DNA of 64,000 nt from Kangsaoukella pontilimi (GCF_009830125.1 NZ_WUPT01000002.1:124001-188000), one strand, 5' to 3'; positions 1-9,049 are shown, numbered from the stretch's first letter. Numbers and translations are program-made. Notes: generated from the letters alone by a model not told the origin.

Positions 1-781
1 GGACGTTGTCATCGTCGGGCTTGTGGGCGAACGCGGGCGCGAGGTGGGCGATTTCCTGCGCCACGTGCTGGGCCGTCGCGGCATGGCGCGGAGCATCGTG
101 GTGGTCGAGACATCGGACAGGCCGGCACTCGCGCGCCGTCGTGCGGCCGAGGCGGCCATGACACTGGCCGAGCATTTCCGTGATGCCGGGAAACATGTTT
201 TGCTGATGATCGACTCCATCACCCGACTTGCGGAAGCCCATCGGGAAATTGCGGCTGCATCGGGCGAATTGCCGTCGCTTCGCGGCTTTCCCCCATCCCT
301 TGTCCCGCTTCTCGCCGCGTTGGCGGAACGTGCGGGACCGGGCAAGGAGGGCCAGGGCGACATCACCGCGATCTTCAGCGTTCTGGTGGCCGGCAGCGAT
401 CTGGACGAACCCGTGGCGGATACGTTGCGCGGCCTGCTTGACGGGCATGTGATCCTGTCCCGCACCATTGCCGAGGGTGGACGGTATCCTGCGGTCGATG
501 TCCTCAGGTCGATCTCGCGGTCCCTGCCCGGTGCGGCGACCGCGGAAGAGAACCGCCTGATCGAGCGAACGCGTCAGACCATGTCACTTCTTGCGCGCAA
601 TGATGCGCTGATCCGGACCGGGATGTACCAGCCCGGTGTGGATCATGCACTCGATAAGGCGATCGGGCAGAAACCGGCGCTTGAGACGTTTCTCGGCGGA
701 CGAGCAAGAGACACGGACGCGTCCAGCTTCGCGGCGCTTGCCCTTGCACTGGATGGACCGGACGACAGCGATGCTGCTTGA
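1..781 (+). CDS. fliI: Flagellar export ATPase FliI, 3' end (5' truncated by window)
   Basis: The frame is open from base 2 and runs to the TGA at 779-781, giving about 259 C-terminal residues of a protein usually near 440. The first residues read DVVIVGLVGERGREV, the segment following the Walker A region of FliI/F1-beta type ATPases, and DSITRLAEAHREIA is the Walker B and following region. FliI powers export of rod, hook and filament subunits through the flagellar type III apparatus at the cytoplasmic membrane. YscN-type virulence ATPases are similar, but the flagellar neighbours decide for FliI. The true start lies outside the window. Confidence 0.93.
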   Translation, partial: DVVIVGLVGERGREVGDFLRHVLGRRGMARSIVVVETSDRPALARRRAAEAAMTLAEHFRDAGKHVLLMIDSITRLAEAHREIAAASGELPSLRGFPPSLVPLLAALAERAGPGKEGQGDITAIFSVLVAGSDLDEPVADTLRGLLDGHVILSRTIAEGGRYPAVDVLRSISRSLPGAATAEENRLIERTRQTMSLLARNDALIRTGMYQPGVDHALDKAIGQKPALETFLGGRARDTDASSFAALALALDGPDDSDAA

Positions 782-805
782 AGCGGCCAAGGCAGGATGC
801 CACCG

Positions 806-1609
806 TCAGAAGAGCGGTCTCTGACTGCCGAGCAGCGACAGCGCGACAGCGCCCGGCGAGAACGAGGCCGTGCCGCCGGCAAGATCAGCCTGAAGCAGAA
901 AGCGCCTGATCAGCCCGTCACGCTTCTCACTGTCTAGGAAATCGGTGGGACTGGTCGTGCCGAAAATACGGTTCGAGGCATCGCGAAACATCTCGAACTG
1001 TCGGTCCACATCGATGCCCGCCGCCTGTGCGGGTATGTTGAAGGCCTGTTCGAAGACGCGGCGCATCGGCGGTGTGCCCAGAATTGTGAACCATTGGGCA
1101 GTCTCGCTCAGACCGCGATCCAGAAGACCCTGCAGCTCACGCTCCAGGCCAAGAGCCAGCCGCATGTTCTCGTCCGTGTTCCCAACCGCCACTTCGAACT
1201 GCCGCGAGAGATAGGCCTCGACGGTCCGGTCCGCGAAACTGTTCAGCACCGTGCTGGGCGGCGACAAATCGAAGCGGAACGCCTCGGCCATAGCGAAATA
1301 GCGCTTGTCGCTCAGGCGGTTGGCGAAGGCCTTGTCGTCGCGCGTGCCTTCTTCCAGAACTTTCCGAATGAAGAATTTGTTGTTGATGTCCTCATCCAGT
1401 CCGAAGGCGCCCAAGGCCACGGCTAGCAGGCGCCGATCCGCAACCAGCTCTTCTGCCGAGGTCACCTTGCCGATGTTCTCCCGGAAATAGTCGGTCTCTC
1501 TCTGGTTGATGGCAGAGTTCCGAAACGCGACCTCCTGCGCGTCCCGTGTCCGGGACAGAAAGCTCCAGCCTGCATTTCCGGTCAGGGGGATGACAGGCTG
1601 GAATGTCAT
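806..1609 (-). CDS. DUF1217 flagellar-cluster protein
   Basis: A 267-residue protein resembling the DUF1217 family of alphaproteobacterial flagellar clusters. It is almost all helix-forming, with blocks such as TDYFRENIGKVTSAEEL and a repeated pattern around LALGLERELQGLL, and it has no signal peptide or membrane segment. Its ATG overlaps the flbT stop by four bases (ATGA), so it is probably translationally coupled as the last gene of flaF-flbT-DUF1217. Its exact role is unknown to me. Context suggests a part in flagellar assembly or regulation, and this is inference. Confidence 0.8.
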   Translation of the reverse strand: MTFQPVIPLTGNAGWSFLSRTRDAQEVAFRNSAINQRETDYFRENIGKVTSAEELVADRRLLAVALGAFGLDEDINNKFFIRKVLEEGTRDDKAFANRLSDKRYFAMAEAFRFDLSPPSTVLNSFADRTVEAYLSRQFEVAVGNTDENMRLALGLERELQGLLDRGLSETAQWFTILGTPPMRRVFEQAFNIPAQAAGIDVDRQFEMFRDASNRIFGTTSPTDFLDSEKRDGLIRRFLLQADLAGGTASFSPGAVALSLLGSQRPLF

Positions 1610-2010
1610 TCGGCAGCCGTCGCCAGCAATCTGTCCTCGCGGGGAATCAGCGCCCGAAGCGATTTCAGCGCCTGGTAGAATTGCCCCTCGGTCACCGCCT
1701 GCGAGGCCGCATCGAGGGTGCGTCTGCTATCAGCATCCAGAAAAACCTGACTGAGCTGCTCGATGCCCGTCAGCAATTGCTGACGCGCTTCCGCCTCTGC
1801 CGCATCTCCCGAAAGCGCAAGTTGCGCCACATAGCACACCCTCCGAACAGGCGTGCGCGCTTCATCGGGATGAAGTGCGTCCTTGAGCCGGAGGATATTG
1901 GCGTTCGGCGTCGTTATCGTGATCCGCGTCCGGCGATCGCCGTTTTCGATGACCGCCCCGTTGATCAGAACCCGTTCCTTTGGGGAGAGTTTCAGAACAA
2001 GTCCGCTCAT
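1606..2010 (-). CDS. flbT: Flagellin synthesis regulator FlbT
   Basis: A 134-residue protein with the FlbT hallmark near the start (LKLSPKERVLINGAVIENGD) and the acidic helical C-terminal half. In Caulobacter, FlbT binds the 5' untranslated region of flagellin mRNA and promotes its decay until the hook is complete. That knowledge is from the family. Here the gene lies two genes downstream of flagellin and overlaps flaF by ATGA, as in other alphaproteobacteria. It is cytoplasmic. Length and motif leave little doubt. Confidence 0.92.
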   Translation of the reverse strand: MSGLVLKLSPKERVLINGAVIENGDRRTRITITTPNANILRLKDALHPDEARTPVRRVCYVAQLALSGDAAEAEARQQLLTGIEQLSQVFLDADSRRTLDAASQAVTEGQFYQALKSLRALIPREDRLLATAAE

Positions 2011-2384
2011 GCGACGTTCTCCTGCACACCGAGGCCGCGCATCATGGCCGCGTTGACCTCGATCAGTGCCGCGATGTCACCCTGCCCGCGCAGAATGCGT
2101 CGGCTTTCGGCTTCGGTAAATTCCGCCAGCCAGAAAAGACGCGCGCGAAGGTCATCAGGCAGCAGATTGTCGGCTTGTGCAACGCTCACCGCAAACGTGG
2201 CCCAAAGGCGTCTGTTCTCGGCAAGCGCGGCGACGAAGGCGGGATAGTCCTTGTCCCGCCGAAGCGCCGCCTGCCGTAGCTTGTGAGAGACACGACTGAC
2301 AGCTTCGTATTCGGTACCACGGGGGCTCTTGATGGGCAGGCTGCTTCCGGCGTACCCTTTTCTGGCCTGTTCGACGATATTCAC
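2007..2384 (-). CDS. flaF: Flagellar biosynthesis regulator FlaF
   Basis: A 125-residue protein matching FlaF: AREAYGxx-like start (ARKGYAGSS), the central ENRRLWATFAVSVAQADNLL block and a C-terminal helical segment ending in ALIEVNAAMMRGL. FlaF acts with FlbT to control flagellin production, as an activator or secretion chaperone in Caulobacter. A purine-rich ribosome binding site (CCAGGAGGAAC) precedes the ATG. It is the first gene after flagellin on this strand and overlaps flbT, so the two are made together. Confidence 0.92.
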   Translation of the reverse strand: MNIVEQARKGYAGSSLPIKSPRGTEYEAVSRVSHKLRQAALRRDKDYPAFVAALAENRRLWATFAVSVAQADNLLPDDLRARLFWLAEFTEAESRRILRGQGDIAALIEVNAAMMRGLGVQENVA

Positions 2385-2430
2385 CGCATGTTCCTCCTGG
2401 AACGACCTATTTCAGTTTCCCGGCGAAGAC

Positions 2431-2457
2431 GGGCGGCCACCGATGCGGTGACCGCCC
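2431..2457 (-). promoter_or_regulatory. Intercistronic hairpin between flagellin and flaF
   Basis: The minus-strand RNA can form an 11-bp stem with one G-U pair and a 5-base loop (arms 2431-2441 and 2447-2457), starting 7 bases after the flagellin stop. No run of U follows, so it is not a standard intrinsic terminator. It may stabilise the flagellin message or limit read-through into flaF-flbT. The stem is seen in the sequence; the function is inferred. Confidence 0.5.
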
Positions 2458-2464
2458 TGTCAGG

Positions 2465-4015
2465 TTACCGGAAGAGCGCCAGGATCGACTGCGGCGCCTG
2501 GTTCGCGATCGACAGTGACTGGATGCCGAGCTGCTGCTGAACCTGTAGCGCCTGAAGTCGCGCCGAGGCCGCTTCCAGATCGGCATCCACAAGCGAGCCG
2601 ATGCCGGCCTTGAGGCTGTCGGTCAGCTTCGAAATGAAGCCGGCCTGCAGGTCGATCCGGCTTTGCGACGAACCGAAAGAGGCCGCCGCGTCGATGGCGG
2701 TGTTCAGGAACGTGTCGATGTTGTCGAGCGCGGCACGGGCACCGTCATTCGTCGTCACGTCGATACCGGCCAGGCCGAACAGACCGCCCGACGCCACACC
2801 GTCTTCGCGCCCGTCGACATCGAGCGTCAGCGAAGTTGCCGTATCGTTATCGATGCTGAGGACGAAGTTGCCGTCGGCATCGGTGCTGACTTTGGTGGTC
2901 AGGCCTTCGATACCGCCTTGGTCGATTGCTGCCTTCAGTCCGCGTGCAACGTCCTCGAAGGTTTCACCCGGTCCCGCGATATAGCGGAAAGTGTCGGTGC
3001 TGGACCCGTCGTTCAGCGTGACCTGATAGCCGTCGCCATCCTTCACCGCGGCATTCTTGTCGAAGGTGATGGTTTCGGCGCGCTGCTGGATCGTGCCGGA
3101 GGCGGCGGCGGGGCCGGCACCGTTGAAGGTGTCGAACTGGTTCGTACCGATATTGGTACCGGTCGCCGACACCGACACATCGACCGACGAGAAGGCGTTG
3201 GTCGACTCGATATCGACTGTACCGTCGCCATTGTCGGTCGCTGTCACACCCTCGATGCCAAGCGAGTTGATCTTGCCGGCAATGAACGCGCCTGCGTCAG
3301 TCTCATCTTCGCCTGCGGTCGCGGTGTACTCGACCGTGACAGAGCCGATTGTCAGCGTGATCGTCTCATCGCCGGAATAAGTGGTGGCGTTGTCGTCGAG
3401 GTTCAGGACCGCCACATTGGCCGTTTCCGCAACGGTGGTGCCGCTGACGGTGGTATTGAAACCGCCCGCCGTGTCGGCGAGCTGATCACCGGCGCCATAG
3501 GTACCGGCGGACTGCGTCAGGTCCGCCCGTGCGATTTCGATATCCGTGGCGCTGACATTGCCGCTCGAATCGCGTTCGAGCGAGCCGAGGATCGTCGCTG
3601 CGTCCGTGCCTTCGACAAGGCTGAGGCCGTTGAACTGCGCTGCCGAGATGATCGAGGTGATCTGATCGACCTTGGCGTCGATGTCAGACTGGATCTTCGA
3701 CCGGTCGACGTTCTCTTCCTGAGCGGCGACGATGTTGCCCTTGAGCTCGGTCAGAAGGTCCGAGACCGTCTCGGCCGCCTGACGGGCGATGGCGACGGTC
3801 GAATCGCCGAGGTTGAGGCTGTCCGAGATGGATTTGAAGGCGTTGACGTCGGACTCCAGAACCTTCGACACGGCCCAGATGGCCGAGTTGTCTTTCGCGG
3901 TGGCGATTTTCTTGCCGGTCGCGATCTGGTTTTGGGTATCGACGAGATTCGAGTTGATGGTACGAAGGTTTTGCAGCGCAACCATCGCGCTGGTGTTGGT
4001 AAGAATACTGGCCAT
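2465..4015 (-). CDS. fliC: Flagellin
   Basis: A 516-residue flagellin. Residues 1-140 form the conserved D0/D1 region (start ASILTNTSAMVALQNLRTIN, then QIATGKKIATAKDNSAIWAVS) and the last about 85 residues the matching C-terminal helices ending in SIANQAPQSILALFR. The middle, about residues 150-420, is threonine/glycine/aspartate-rich and contains two related segments of about 70 residues. The protein is longer than many roseobacter flagellins because of this insert. A strong AGGAG precedes the ATG. It is secreted by the flagellar apparatus and polymerises into the filament. Confidence 0.96.
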   Translation of the reverse strand: MASILTNTSAMVALQNLRTINSNLVDTQNQIATGKKIATAKDNSAIWAVSKVLESDVNAFKSISDSLNLGDSTVAIARQAAETVSDLLTELKGNIVAAQEENVDRSKIQSDIDAKVDQITSIISAAQFNGLSLVEGTDAATILGSLERDSSGNVSATDIEIARADLTQSAGTYGAGDQLADTAGGFNTTVSGTTVAETANVAVLNLDDNATTYSGDETITLTIGSVTVEYTATAGEDETDAGAFIAGKINSLGIEGVTATDNGDGTVDIESTNAFSSVDVSVSATGTNIGTNQFDTFNGAGPAAASGTIQQRAETITFDKNAAVKDGDGYQVTLNDGSSTDTFRYIAGPGETFEDVARGLKAAIDQGGIEGLTTKVSTDADGNFVLSIDNDTATSLTLDVDGREDGVASGGLFGLAGIDVTTNDGARAALDNIDTFLNTAIDAAASFGSSQSRIDLQAGFISKLTDSLKAGIGSLVDADLEAASARLQALQVQQQLGIQSLSIANQAPQSILALFR

Positions 4016-4057
4016 GCGGCTGTCTCCTGTCTGGGTGCTTTACACCGGTTTCACGAT

Positions 4058-4070
4058 CGTCCTTTGGACG
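4058..4070 (-). promoter_or_regulatory. Small hairpin in flagellin 5' leader
   Basis: Bases 4058-4062 and 4066-4070 form a 5-bp stem with a 3-base loop, 43 bases upstream of the flagellin ATG. The 198-bp region 4016-4213 holds no gene and must contain the flagellin promoter and leader. I could not recognise a convincing sigma-28 or sigma-54 promoter in it. FlbT of Caulobacter acts on a flagellin leader, so this is a candidate target, by analogy only. Confidence 0.3.
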
Positions 4071-4213
4071 AAGAAGGAGTCATTCTGACCGCTGCATCCG
4101 GGCATTTCCGACCCGGACGCGCCATCCGTGGGATGCGGATGCGGTTCTGGCCTCAAACCGCTAACGAAGTCTGAACGCCTTGGGAAAGCTTCTTAAAATT
4201 AGACTCAAAAGCA

Positions 4214-4540
4214 TCAGAACCGCCGCTCCAGACCCTGCTTCCAACCGCCGTGTTCATGCGCTGCACCGCTCTGATCGTAGGTGCGAAGCGCGCCGCCACC
4301 GCGCGCATCCCTCATCTGATGCAGCGCCGCCTTGACCCCGCGGCCCGCCGCCTCCAACAGCCGGGCATTCCTCTCTGCCAGAAAGGCGAGCGCCTTGAGG
4401 GCGTCACCATCCGTTTCACTCAGCTCTCTGAGAAGCCTCTCTTTCCGCTCGGACAGGCCTTGCAGGTCCGACAGCCGTCCGGCCAATAGGATTGCCTGCT
4501 CTTCTTCCAACAGTCGGCGAACATCCTGAGCGCGGCTCAT
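4214..4540 (-). CDS. FlgN-like flagellar chaperone
   Basis: A 108-residue, highly charged, helical protein (SRAQDVRRLLEEEQAILLAG then LSERKERLLRELSE) with the heptad pattern of FlgN/FliT-type export chaperones that hold hook-associated proteins before secretion. Its ATG overlaps the stop of the rod-binding gene by four bases. Family assignment rests on size, composition, position and the LxxLxxRKExLLxxL pattern. It is weakly conserved in sequence, so the symbol is withheld. Confidence 0.6.
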   Translation of the reverse strand: MSRAQDVRRLLEEEQAILLAGRLSDLQGLSERKERLLRELSETDGDALKALAFLAERNARLLEAAGRGVKAALHQMRDARGGGALRTYDQSGAAHEHGGWKQGLERRF

Positions 4541-4818
4541 CTTGCGGCCTCATCCGCGACAAGCGACCGATAGATCGCCTCAGACAGTCCGGTCCCGGCA
4601 CGCCCCGCAATGCCGCGCGCATATTCATCGACAAGAAGCGTCGAGAACTGTTCTTCGCCGATGCCGCCACCAAATTCGCCACGCGGCGCGCCGATTTTTG
4701 CCGCCTTCATCATTTCGGAAAGGAAAGTCGCCTCGAGCGCTGTCGCCGCCGCCCAGAGTTCCGGGTCGCGCGGGCGAGCCGAATTGGCCGTCCCGAGAGG
4801 GGGTGTCTCACTGATCAC
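4537..4818 (-). CDS. Rod-binding protein (FlgJ N-terminal domain type)
   Basis: A 93-residue protein with the core of the FlgJ rod-binding domain: ALEATFLSEMMKAAK followed by GGIGEEQFSTLLVDEYARGIAGRAGTGL. There is no muramidase domain, as is usual in alphaproteobacteria, where the short protein is sometimes called CheL. It should act in the periplasm in assembly of the flagellar rod. The gene is divergent from fliK and is translationally coupled with the FlgN-like gene behind it. Confidence 0.85.
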   Translation of the reverse strand: MISETPPLGTANSARPRDPELWAAATALEATFLSEMMKAAKIGAPRGEFGGGIGEEQFSTLLVDEYARGIAGRAGTGLSEAIYRSLVADEAAR

Positions 4819-4923
4819 GTCGCTGCCTCCGAAAGGAACAATTGCAACGACATTGCATGGGATCGGTAAAGGACCGGTAACTCTCGTGGGATAGACCGGG
4901 CTGATCGCAGACAGAAGGTCAGC

Positions 4924-6822
4924 ATGCAGTTTTTTTCGGTTCTGGGCGGATTTCCCTTGGGCGATGGCAATGCCCGCAAGGACGGCGGCAAGGCCGCCGA
5001 CACATCGCTTACGGGTGATTTCATCGAAGCGCTCGCGATGGCAGATGGACAGACGGCCGACGCGGTCGCGTCGGGTGCCCTCGAGTTGCCACCACAGAAA
5101 ACAGACATTCGCTTAGGCAGATCTGATGCCCCTGCATGGACGATTTTTACCGACGACGCTCCTCCCGCAGGCCAGCCAATGTCCGGGACGCGTCTTCGCG
5201 CACCGGTTGAGGGCCCGGATTCGCGCGTCGGAGGCTTGATTCTCGAAACGTCCTTCGGCGCGCCGGAAACTGCGCCGTTCGCAGATTTGGGACAGAAGCG
5301 TCCGACGAGCGAGGTCCGTCCCTTTCCGCCCCACGCGGCCGGCAAGCCGCCCCGAAACGGCGGCGATACACCTGCCATAAACGGGGCGCGTGCTGAACCG
5401 GTCTCGGTTTCGCTGGAAACACCCAAACTGTCTGCTTCCGCTGCCGGACCAGAAGTGACGGAAGCCGCGCCTCAACAGGTGGTGGCAAAGGCGAGACCCG
5501 GAGATTCTCAGAGACCGACCGGAACCGTCTCGGAACCGATGCCGCGCGTGATAGCTGAAAGGGCCGCCGTCCCCCCCACGGCTCCTGAGAGGGCTGAAGT
5601 AGGCGTTGCCGAACGCGTAACAGGCGCTCCCGAAAAACCTGCTCAAAGGTTTGAACAGGCTCTGACCGGTGAGCCGGGAAGCGGAGCCAAGTCTGCGCCA
5701 CCAGAGACGTCAAAGCCGGGCAAGCTGCGCTCGATCTTCGAAGGTCCGCCACCGCGCCGGGCCGAGCCTTTCGTCAGAGCAGCAGCAAGTCCCAGCAAGA
5801 CCACCCCGGATCCAGCGATCCAATTTCCGGACGCATCACCAGCACGAGCGCCCGTCGCAGATGAGTCAGTTCGGGGGATGTCAGTTGGCCAAAAGGCTCA
5901 AACAGTCGGACAAGCGGTGATTCCACCAGTCAGCGCACCAGCCATCGCACCGGTGACGGAGGCCATGTCGGCACGTCCTCAAACGATCCCGCCTGTCGGT
6001 TCTGAGCCGGCTCCGCCCCCCGTGATAACCCGGGCACCCCGTCCGACCGACACGGATGGACCGACAAACGCCAAGGACACGCGACTGATTGCATCGGAGG
6101 CAACCATGGCGCCGCGCCCGAACGTACCCGTTCCGCAGGACGCGACTGGCGAACGGCCGAGGGTGCGGGAACGTGCGATGGCCGATCTGCGCGCCGCACC
6201 TCAGCCGGTTCCCGCTCTGCCCGCATTGCCCTTCACGCCAGCGTCGATACCCGCCCAGCAATCAGCGCAGATATCGACGTTCCTTGCGCAAGCTGGCCAG
6301 AAAGAGCTGCCCGTTGATGCCGCACCACTCGACGGGGTCGCCCTTCCCGCCGAGAACGGCCCGGATGGGCCGAACACCCGCCACGATCCCGGCTCCTCAC
6401 CCGTCCGCCCTGAGGCCGCCCGCAGCGTTCCCGCGCAGATCGTCGAAGCCCTGAGGAAGACAACGGACGGCTCGGTCGAGCTTCGCCTCTCGCCCGAAGA
6501 ACTGGGCCGTGTGAAGATGACGGTTTCTCCGGCCGCGGACGGCGGCGTATCCGTCTCGGTCCTCGTCGAGCGACCGGAAACGCTTGAGCTTCTGCGACGG
6601 CATTCCGACCTCTTGTTGGCCGACCTGAAGGCTGAAGGCTTTGCCAACCCGAACCTGGACTTCCGGCAAGAGGGTCAGGCGCGCGACGATAGTCCGAAGG
6701 AGGGCGCACCGGTTTTCGGCACCGAAGCAGCGGGGGGCAGCGCCGAGCGACCAGAGCGCGGCCTAGCGGTGCAGAGGCCGCTGCCGGTGATGAATGGTCG
6801 AACGCTCGATCTCAGAATGTGA
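4924..6822 (+). CDS. fliK: Flagellar hook-length control protein FliK
   Basis: A 632-residue protein. About 480 residues are low-complexity, proline/alanine/threonine-rich and poorly ordered. The C-terminal domain from about residue 495 contains the FliK signature (SVELRLSPEELGRVKMTVS, then VLVERPETLELLRRHSDLL and LKAEGF). FliK is exported and measures hook length, then switches the export gate from hook to filament substrates. A ribosome site AGAAGG precedes the ATG. The stop at 6820-6822 is 10 bases before flgD, so they form an operon. Confidence 0.9.
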   Translation: MQFFSVLGGFPLGDGNARKDGGKAADTSLTGDFIEALAMADGQTADAVASGALELPPQKTDIRLGRSDAPAWTIFTDDAPPAGQPMSGTRLRAPVEGPDSRVGGLILETSFGAPETAPFADLGQKRPTSEVRPFPPHAAGKPPRNGGDTPAINGARAEPVSVSLETPKLSASAAGPEVTEAAPQQVVAKARPGDSQRPTGTVSEPMPRVIAERAAVPPTAPERAEVGVAERVTGAPEKPAQRFEQALTGEPGSGAKSAPPETSKPGKLRSIFEGPPPRRAEPFVRAAASPSKTTPDPAIQFPDASPARAPVADESVRGMSVGQKAQTVGQAVIPPVSAPAIAPVTEAMSARPQTIPPVGSEPAPPPVITRAPRPTDTDGPTNAKDTRLIASEATMAPRPNVPVPQDATGERPRVRERAMADLRAAPQPVPALPALPFTPASIPAQQSAQISTFLAQAGQKELPVDAAPLDGVALPAENGPDGPNTRHDPGSSPVRPEAARSVPAQIVEALRKTTDGSVELRLSPEELGRVKMTVSPAADGGVSVSVLVERPETLELLRRHSDLLLADLKAEGFANPNLDFRQEGQARDDSPKEGAPVFGTEAAGGSAERPERGLAVQRPLPVMNGRTLDLRM

Positions 6823-6832
6823 CGAGGACAGA

Positions 6833-7516
6833 ATGGATATTCAAAGTGCAAACAGCGCCAACGGCACGAACGCCGGCAACACCAACTCGTCGGGCAACCG
6901 GGGCTCTGACACCACCATCAACTCGGACTTCCAGACGTTTCTGACTCTGCTCACGACGCAGCTTGAAAACCAGGACCCGCTGAACCCGCTCGATTCCTCG
7001 GAATTCGCGGTGCAGCTCGCCACCTTTTCCAGCGTCGAACAGCAGGTAAAGACCAACGATCTTCTCCGAGATATGGTCAGCGGGCTTGGCGCGTCGGGGC
7101 TGTCGCAATACGCGGGGTGGGTCGGCATGGAGGCGCGGGTTTCGGCCCCGGCGGATTTCCGTGGCAGCCCGATCACGCTTGCTCCCGACCCGGATCCGGC
7201 ATCGGACGCAGCCACGCTTGTGGTGCGGGACGCGACCGGGCGCGAGGTTGCGCGCGAGGCGATGCCCGTGTCGTCGGAAACCGTTCTCTGGGCGGGCGCG
7301 GGGCCGACCGGCGCGCCGCTGTCGCCGGGGCTCTATACGTTCGAGGTTGAAAGCTACAACCAGGGCGAATTGACCAGCACCAAACCCGTCGACCACTACG
7401 CTCTGGTGTCAGAGGCGCGATCGGTCGACGGTTCGGTTCAGATAGCATTGCAGGGTGGATCGGTCGTGCCGGCGACCGAGATCAAGGCGCTGCGTCAGCC
7501 GGTCGAGCCGCTCTGA
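6833..7516 (+). CDS. flgD: Flagellar hook-capping protein FlgD
   Basis: 227 residues from the ATG at 6833, chosen because GAGGA lies 4-8 bases upstream; an in-frame GTG at 6794 would overlap fliK. The N-terminal half carries the FlgD core (FQTFLTLLTTQLENQDPLNP, then SSEFAVQLATFSSVEQQVKTN). The C-terminal half has the Ig-like capping domain with LSPGLYTFEVESY. FlgD caps the growing hook and is needed for its polymerisation. It is co-transcribed with fliK. Confidence 0.94.
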   Translation: MDIQSANSANGTNAGNTNSSGNRGSDTTINSDFQTFLTLLTTQLENQDPLNPLDSSEFAVQLATFSSVEQQVKTNDLLRDMVSGLGASGLSQYAGWVGMEARVSAPADFRGSPITLAPDPDPASDAATLVVRDATGREVAREAMPVSSETVLWAGAGPTGAPLSPGLYTFEVESYNQGELTSTKPVDHYALVSEARSVDGSVQIALQGGSVVPATEIKALRQPVEPL

Positions 7517-7519
7517 CAG

Positions 7520-9049
7520 TCAGAGAAGCATCCCGATCACGACACCGGCGCCGACAAGGGCGCCACCCAGCCCGACCCAAAGCGCCGGATGAATGCGACG
7601 CTCGGGCGTGCTGTCCTCGCTCCGCATGGATTGCCGGACCAGCATCGCTTCGGCGATCTGCGGCAGTTTTGGCCCGAAACGGCTGAGAACGATGGCGGTG
7701 CGCCCCAGATCGCGCGCAAGCGCCTTCGGGCCGATGCTTTGCTTGATATAGTCCTCGACGATGGGCTGCGCGACTTTCCAGATATTGATCTGCGGGTTGA
7801 GCGACCGCGCCACCCCCTCGACCACGACCATGGTCCTTTGCAGCAGGATCAGTTCGGTCCGCGTTTCCATCCCGAACCGCTCGGTCACTTCGAAGAGGTA
7901 ACTCAGAAGCCGGCCCATCGAGATGCGCGTTGCGTCCATGCCGAAGATCGGCTCGCCAACGGCGCGTAAGGCACGCGCAAATTCGTCCACATCCCGGTCT
8001 GCCGGCACATATCCCGCCTCGAAATGGACTTCGGCCACGCGATGGTAATCCTTGCGGATGAAGCCGAAGAGGATCTCGGCATAGACGCGGCGGGTATACT
8101 CATCGATCCGACCCATAATGCCGAAATCGAGCGCGACCAGATCTCCGTTCGGCGCGACCTTCAGATTGCCCTGATGCATGTCGGCGTGGAAATAACCGTC
8201 GCGCAGCGCATGAAGCAGGAACATCCGCAGTACCCGCTCGCCCAGCGCCTGACGGTCATGCCCGGCAGCGTCGATTGCGGGCACATCGCCCGAAGGGACG
8301 CCCTCGACCCATGCGAGAGTCATCACCCGGCGGGACGAGAGAAACCATTTCACTTCGGGAACGCTGAAGCCCTGATCGCCCACTGTGTTCGCTGCGAACT
8401 CGGCGGCCGACGCGGTTTCCAGCCGCAGATCAAGCTCGCCCATGACGACGCCTTCGAAGTGGCGGATCACGTCCATGGGGCGCAAGCGCCGCGCGGAGGG
8501 CGCGAGCGTCTCGATCGCGCGGGCCGCGAGGTAGAACGCGTCGATGTCACGGCGGAAGGCCTGTTCGATCTTTGGGCGAAGGACCTTGACCGCCACCGCC
8601 TCGCCCGTGTCAGCAAGACGCGCATTGTGCACCTGCGCGATGGATGCAGCGGCGACGGGCTCGGAGAATTCCGAGAACACCGAGTCCACATCGACCTCCA
8701 GCTCGGCCTCAACCATCTTCTTCGCGACGGCCGTAGAGAAGGGCGGCAGCTTGTCCTGCAGCACACGCAGTTGCAGCGCCAGCTCGTCGCCCACGACGTC
8801 AGGACGCGTCGAGAGGATCTGACCGAATTTGATATAGGCGGGACCGAGTGCCGTCAGCGCGCGGGTGGCCGGCGGCTGCGTGGGGTCTCCCTTGTAGCCG
8901 AGCCATGCGAAGGGCCAACCGAGAATACGCGCCGCAAGCCGCAACTGGGGTGGTGCGCGGAAGGCTTCCAGCACGACATCCATCGCGCCCGTCCGTTCCA
9001 GAGTCGCAAAGGTGCGGATCAGCCGCAGGATGTTGTGGGGACCACGCAC
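7520..9049 (-). CDS. ubiB: Ubiquinone biosynthesis kinase-like protein UbiB
   Basis: A 509-residue ABC1/ADCK-family protein with the KxGQ-like segment AYIKFGQILSTRPDVV, an ATPase-like core (HADMHQGNLKV, then LDFGIMGRI) and a C-terminal hydrophobic tail (HPALWVGLGGALVGAGVV) for membrane anchoring. UbiB supports ubiquinone biosynthesis, probably by moving lipid intermediates. The start is GTG at 9049, immediately after the ubiE stop, which indicates an ubiE-ubiB operon. It is convergent with flgD, with only 3 bases between. Confidence 0.95.
   Translation of the reverse strand: MRGPHNILRLIRTFATLERTGAMDVVLEAFRAPPQLRLAARILGWPFAWLGYKGDPTQPPATRALTALGPAYIKFGQILSTRPDVVGDELALQLRVLQDKLPPFSTAVAKKMVEAELEVDVDSVFSEFSEPVAAASIAQVHNARLADTGEAVAVKVLRPKIEQAFRRDIDAFYLAARAIETLAPSARRLRPMDVIRHFEGVVMGELDLRLETASAAEFAANTVGDQGFSVPEVKWFLSSRRVMTLAWVEGVPSGDVPAIDAAGHDRQALGERVLRMFLLHALRDGYFHADMHQGNLKVAPNGDLVALDFGIMGRIDEYTRRVYAEILFGFIRKDYHRVAEVHFEAGYVPADRDVDEFARALRAVGEPIFGMDATRISMGRLLSYLFEVTERFGMETRTELILLQRTMVVVEGVARSLNPQINIWKVAQPIVEDYIKQSIGPKALARDLGRTAIVLSRFGPKLPQIAEAMLVRQSMRSEDSTPERRIHPALWVGLGGALVGAGVVIGMLL

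Noticed and set aside
2663-4174. 503-codon frame antisense to flagellin
   Set aside because: Shadow of the flagellin gene; very high arginine, no recognisable domain.
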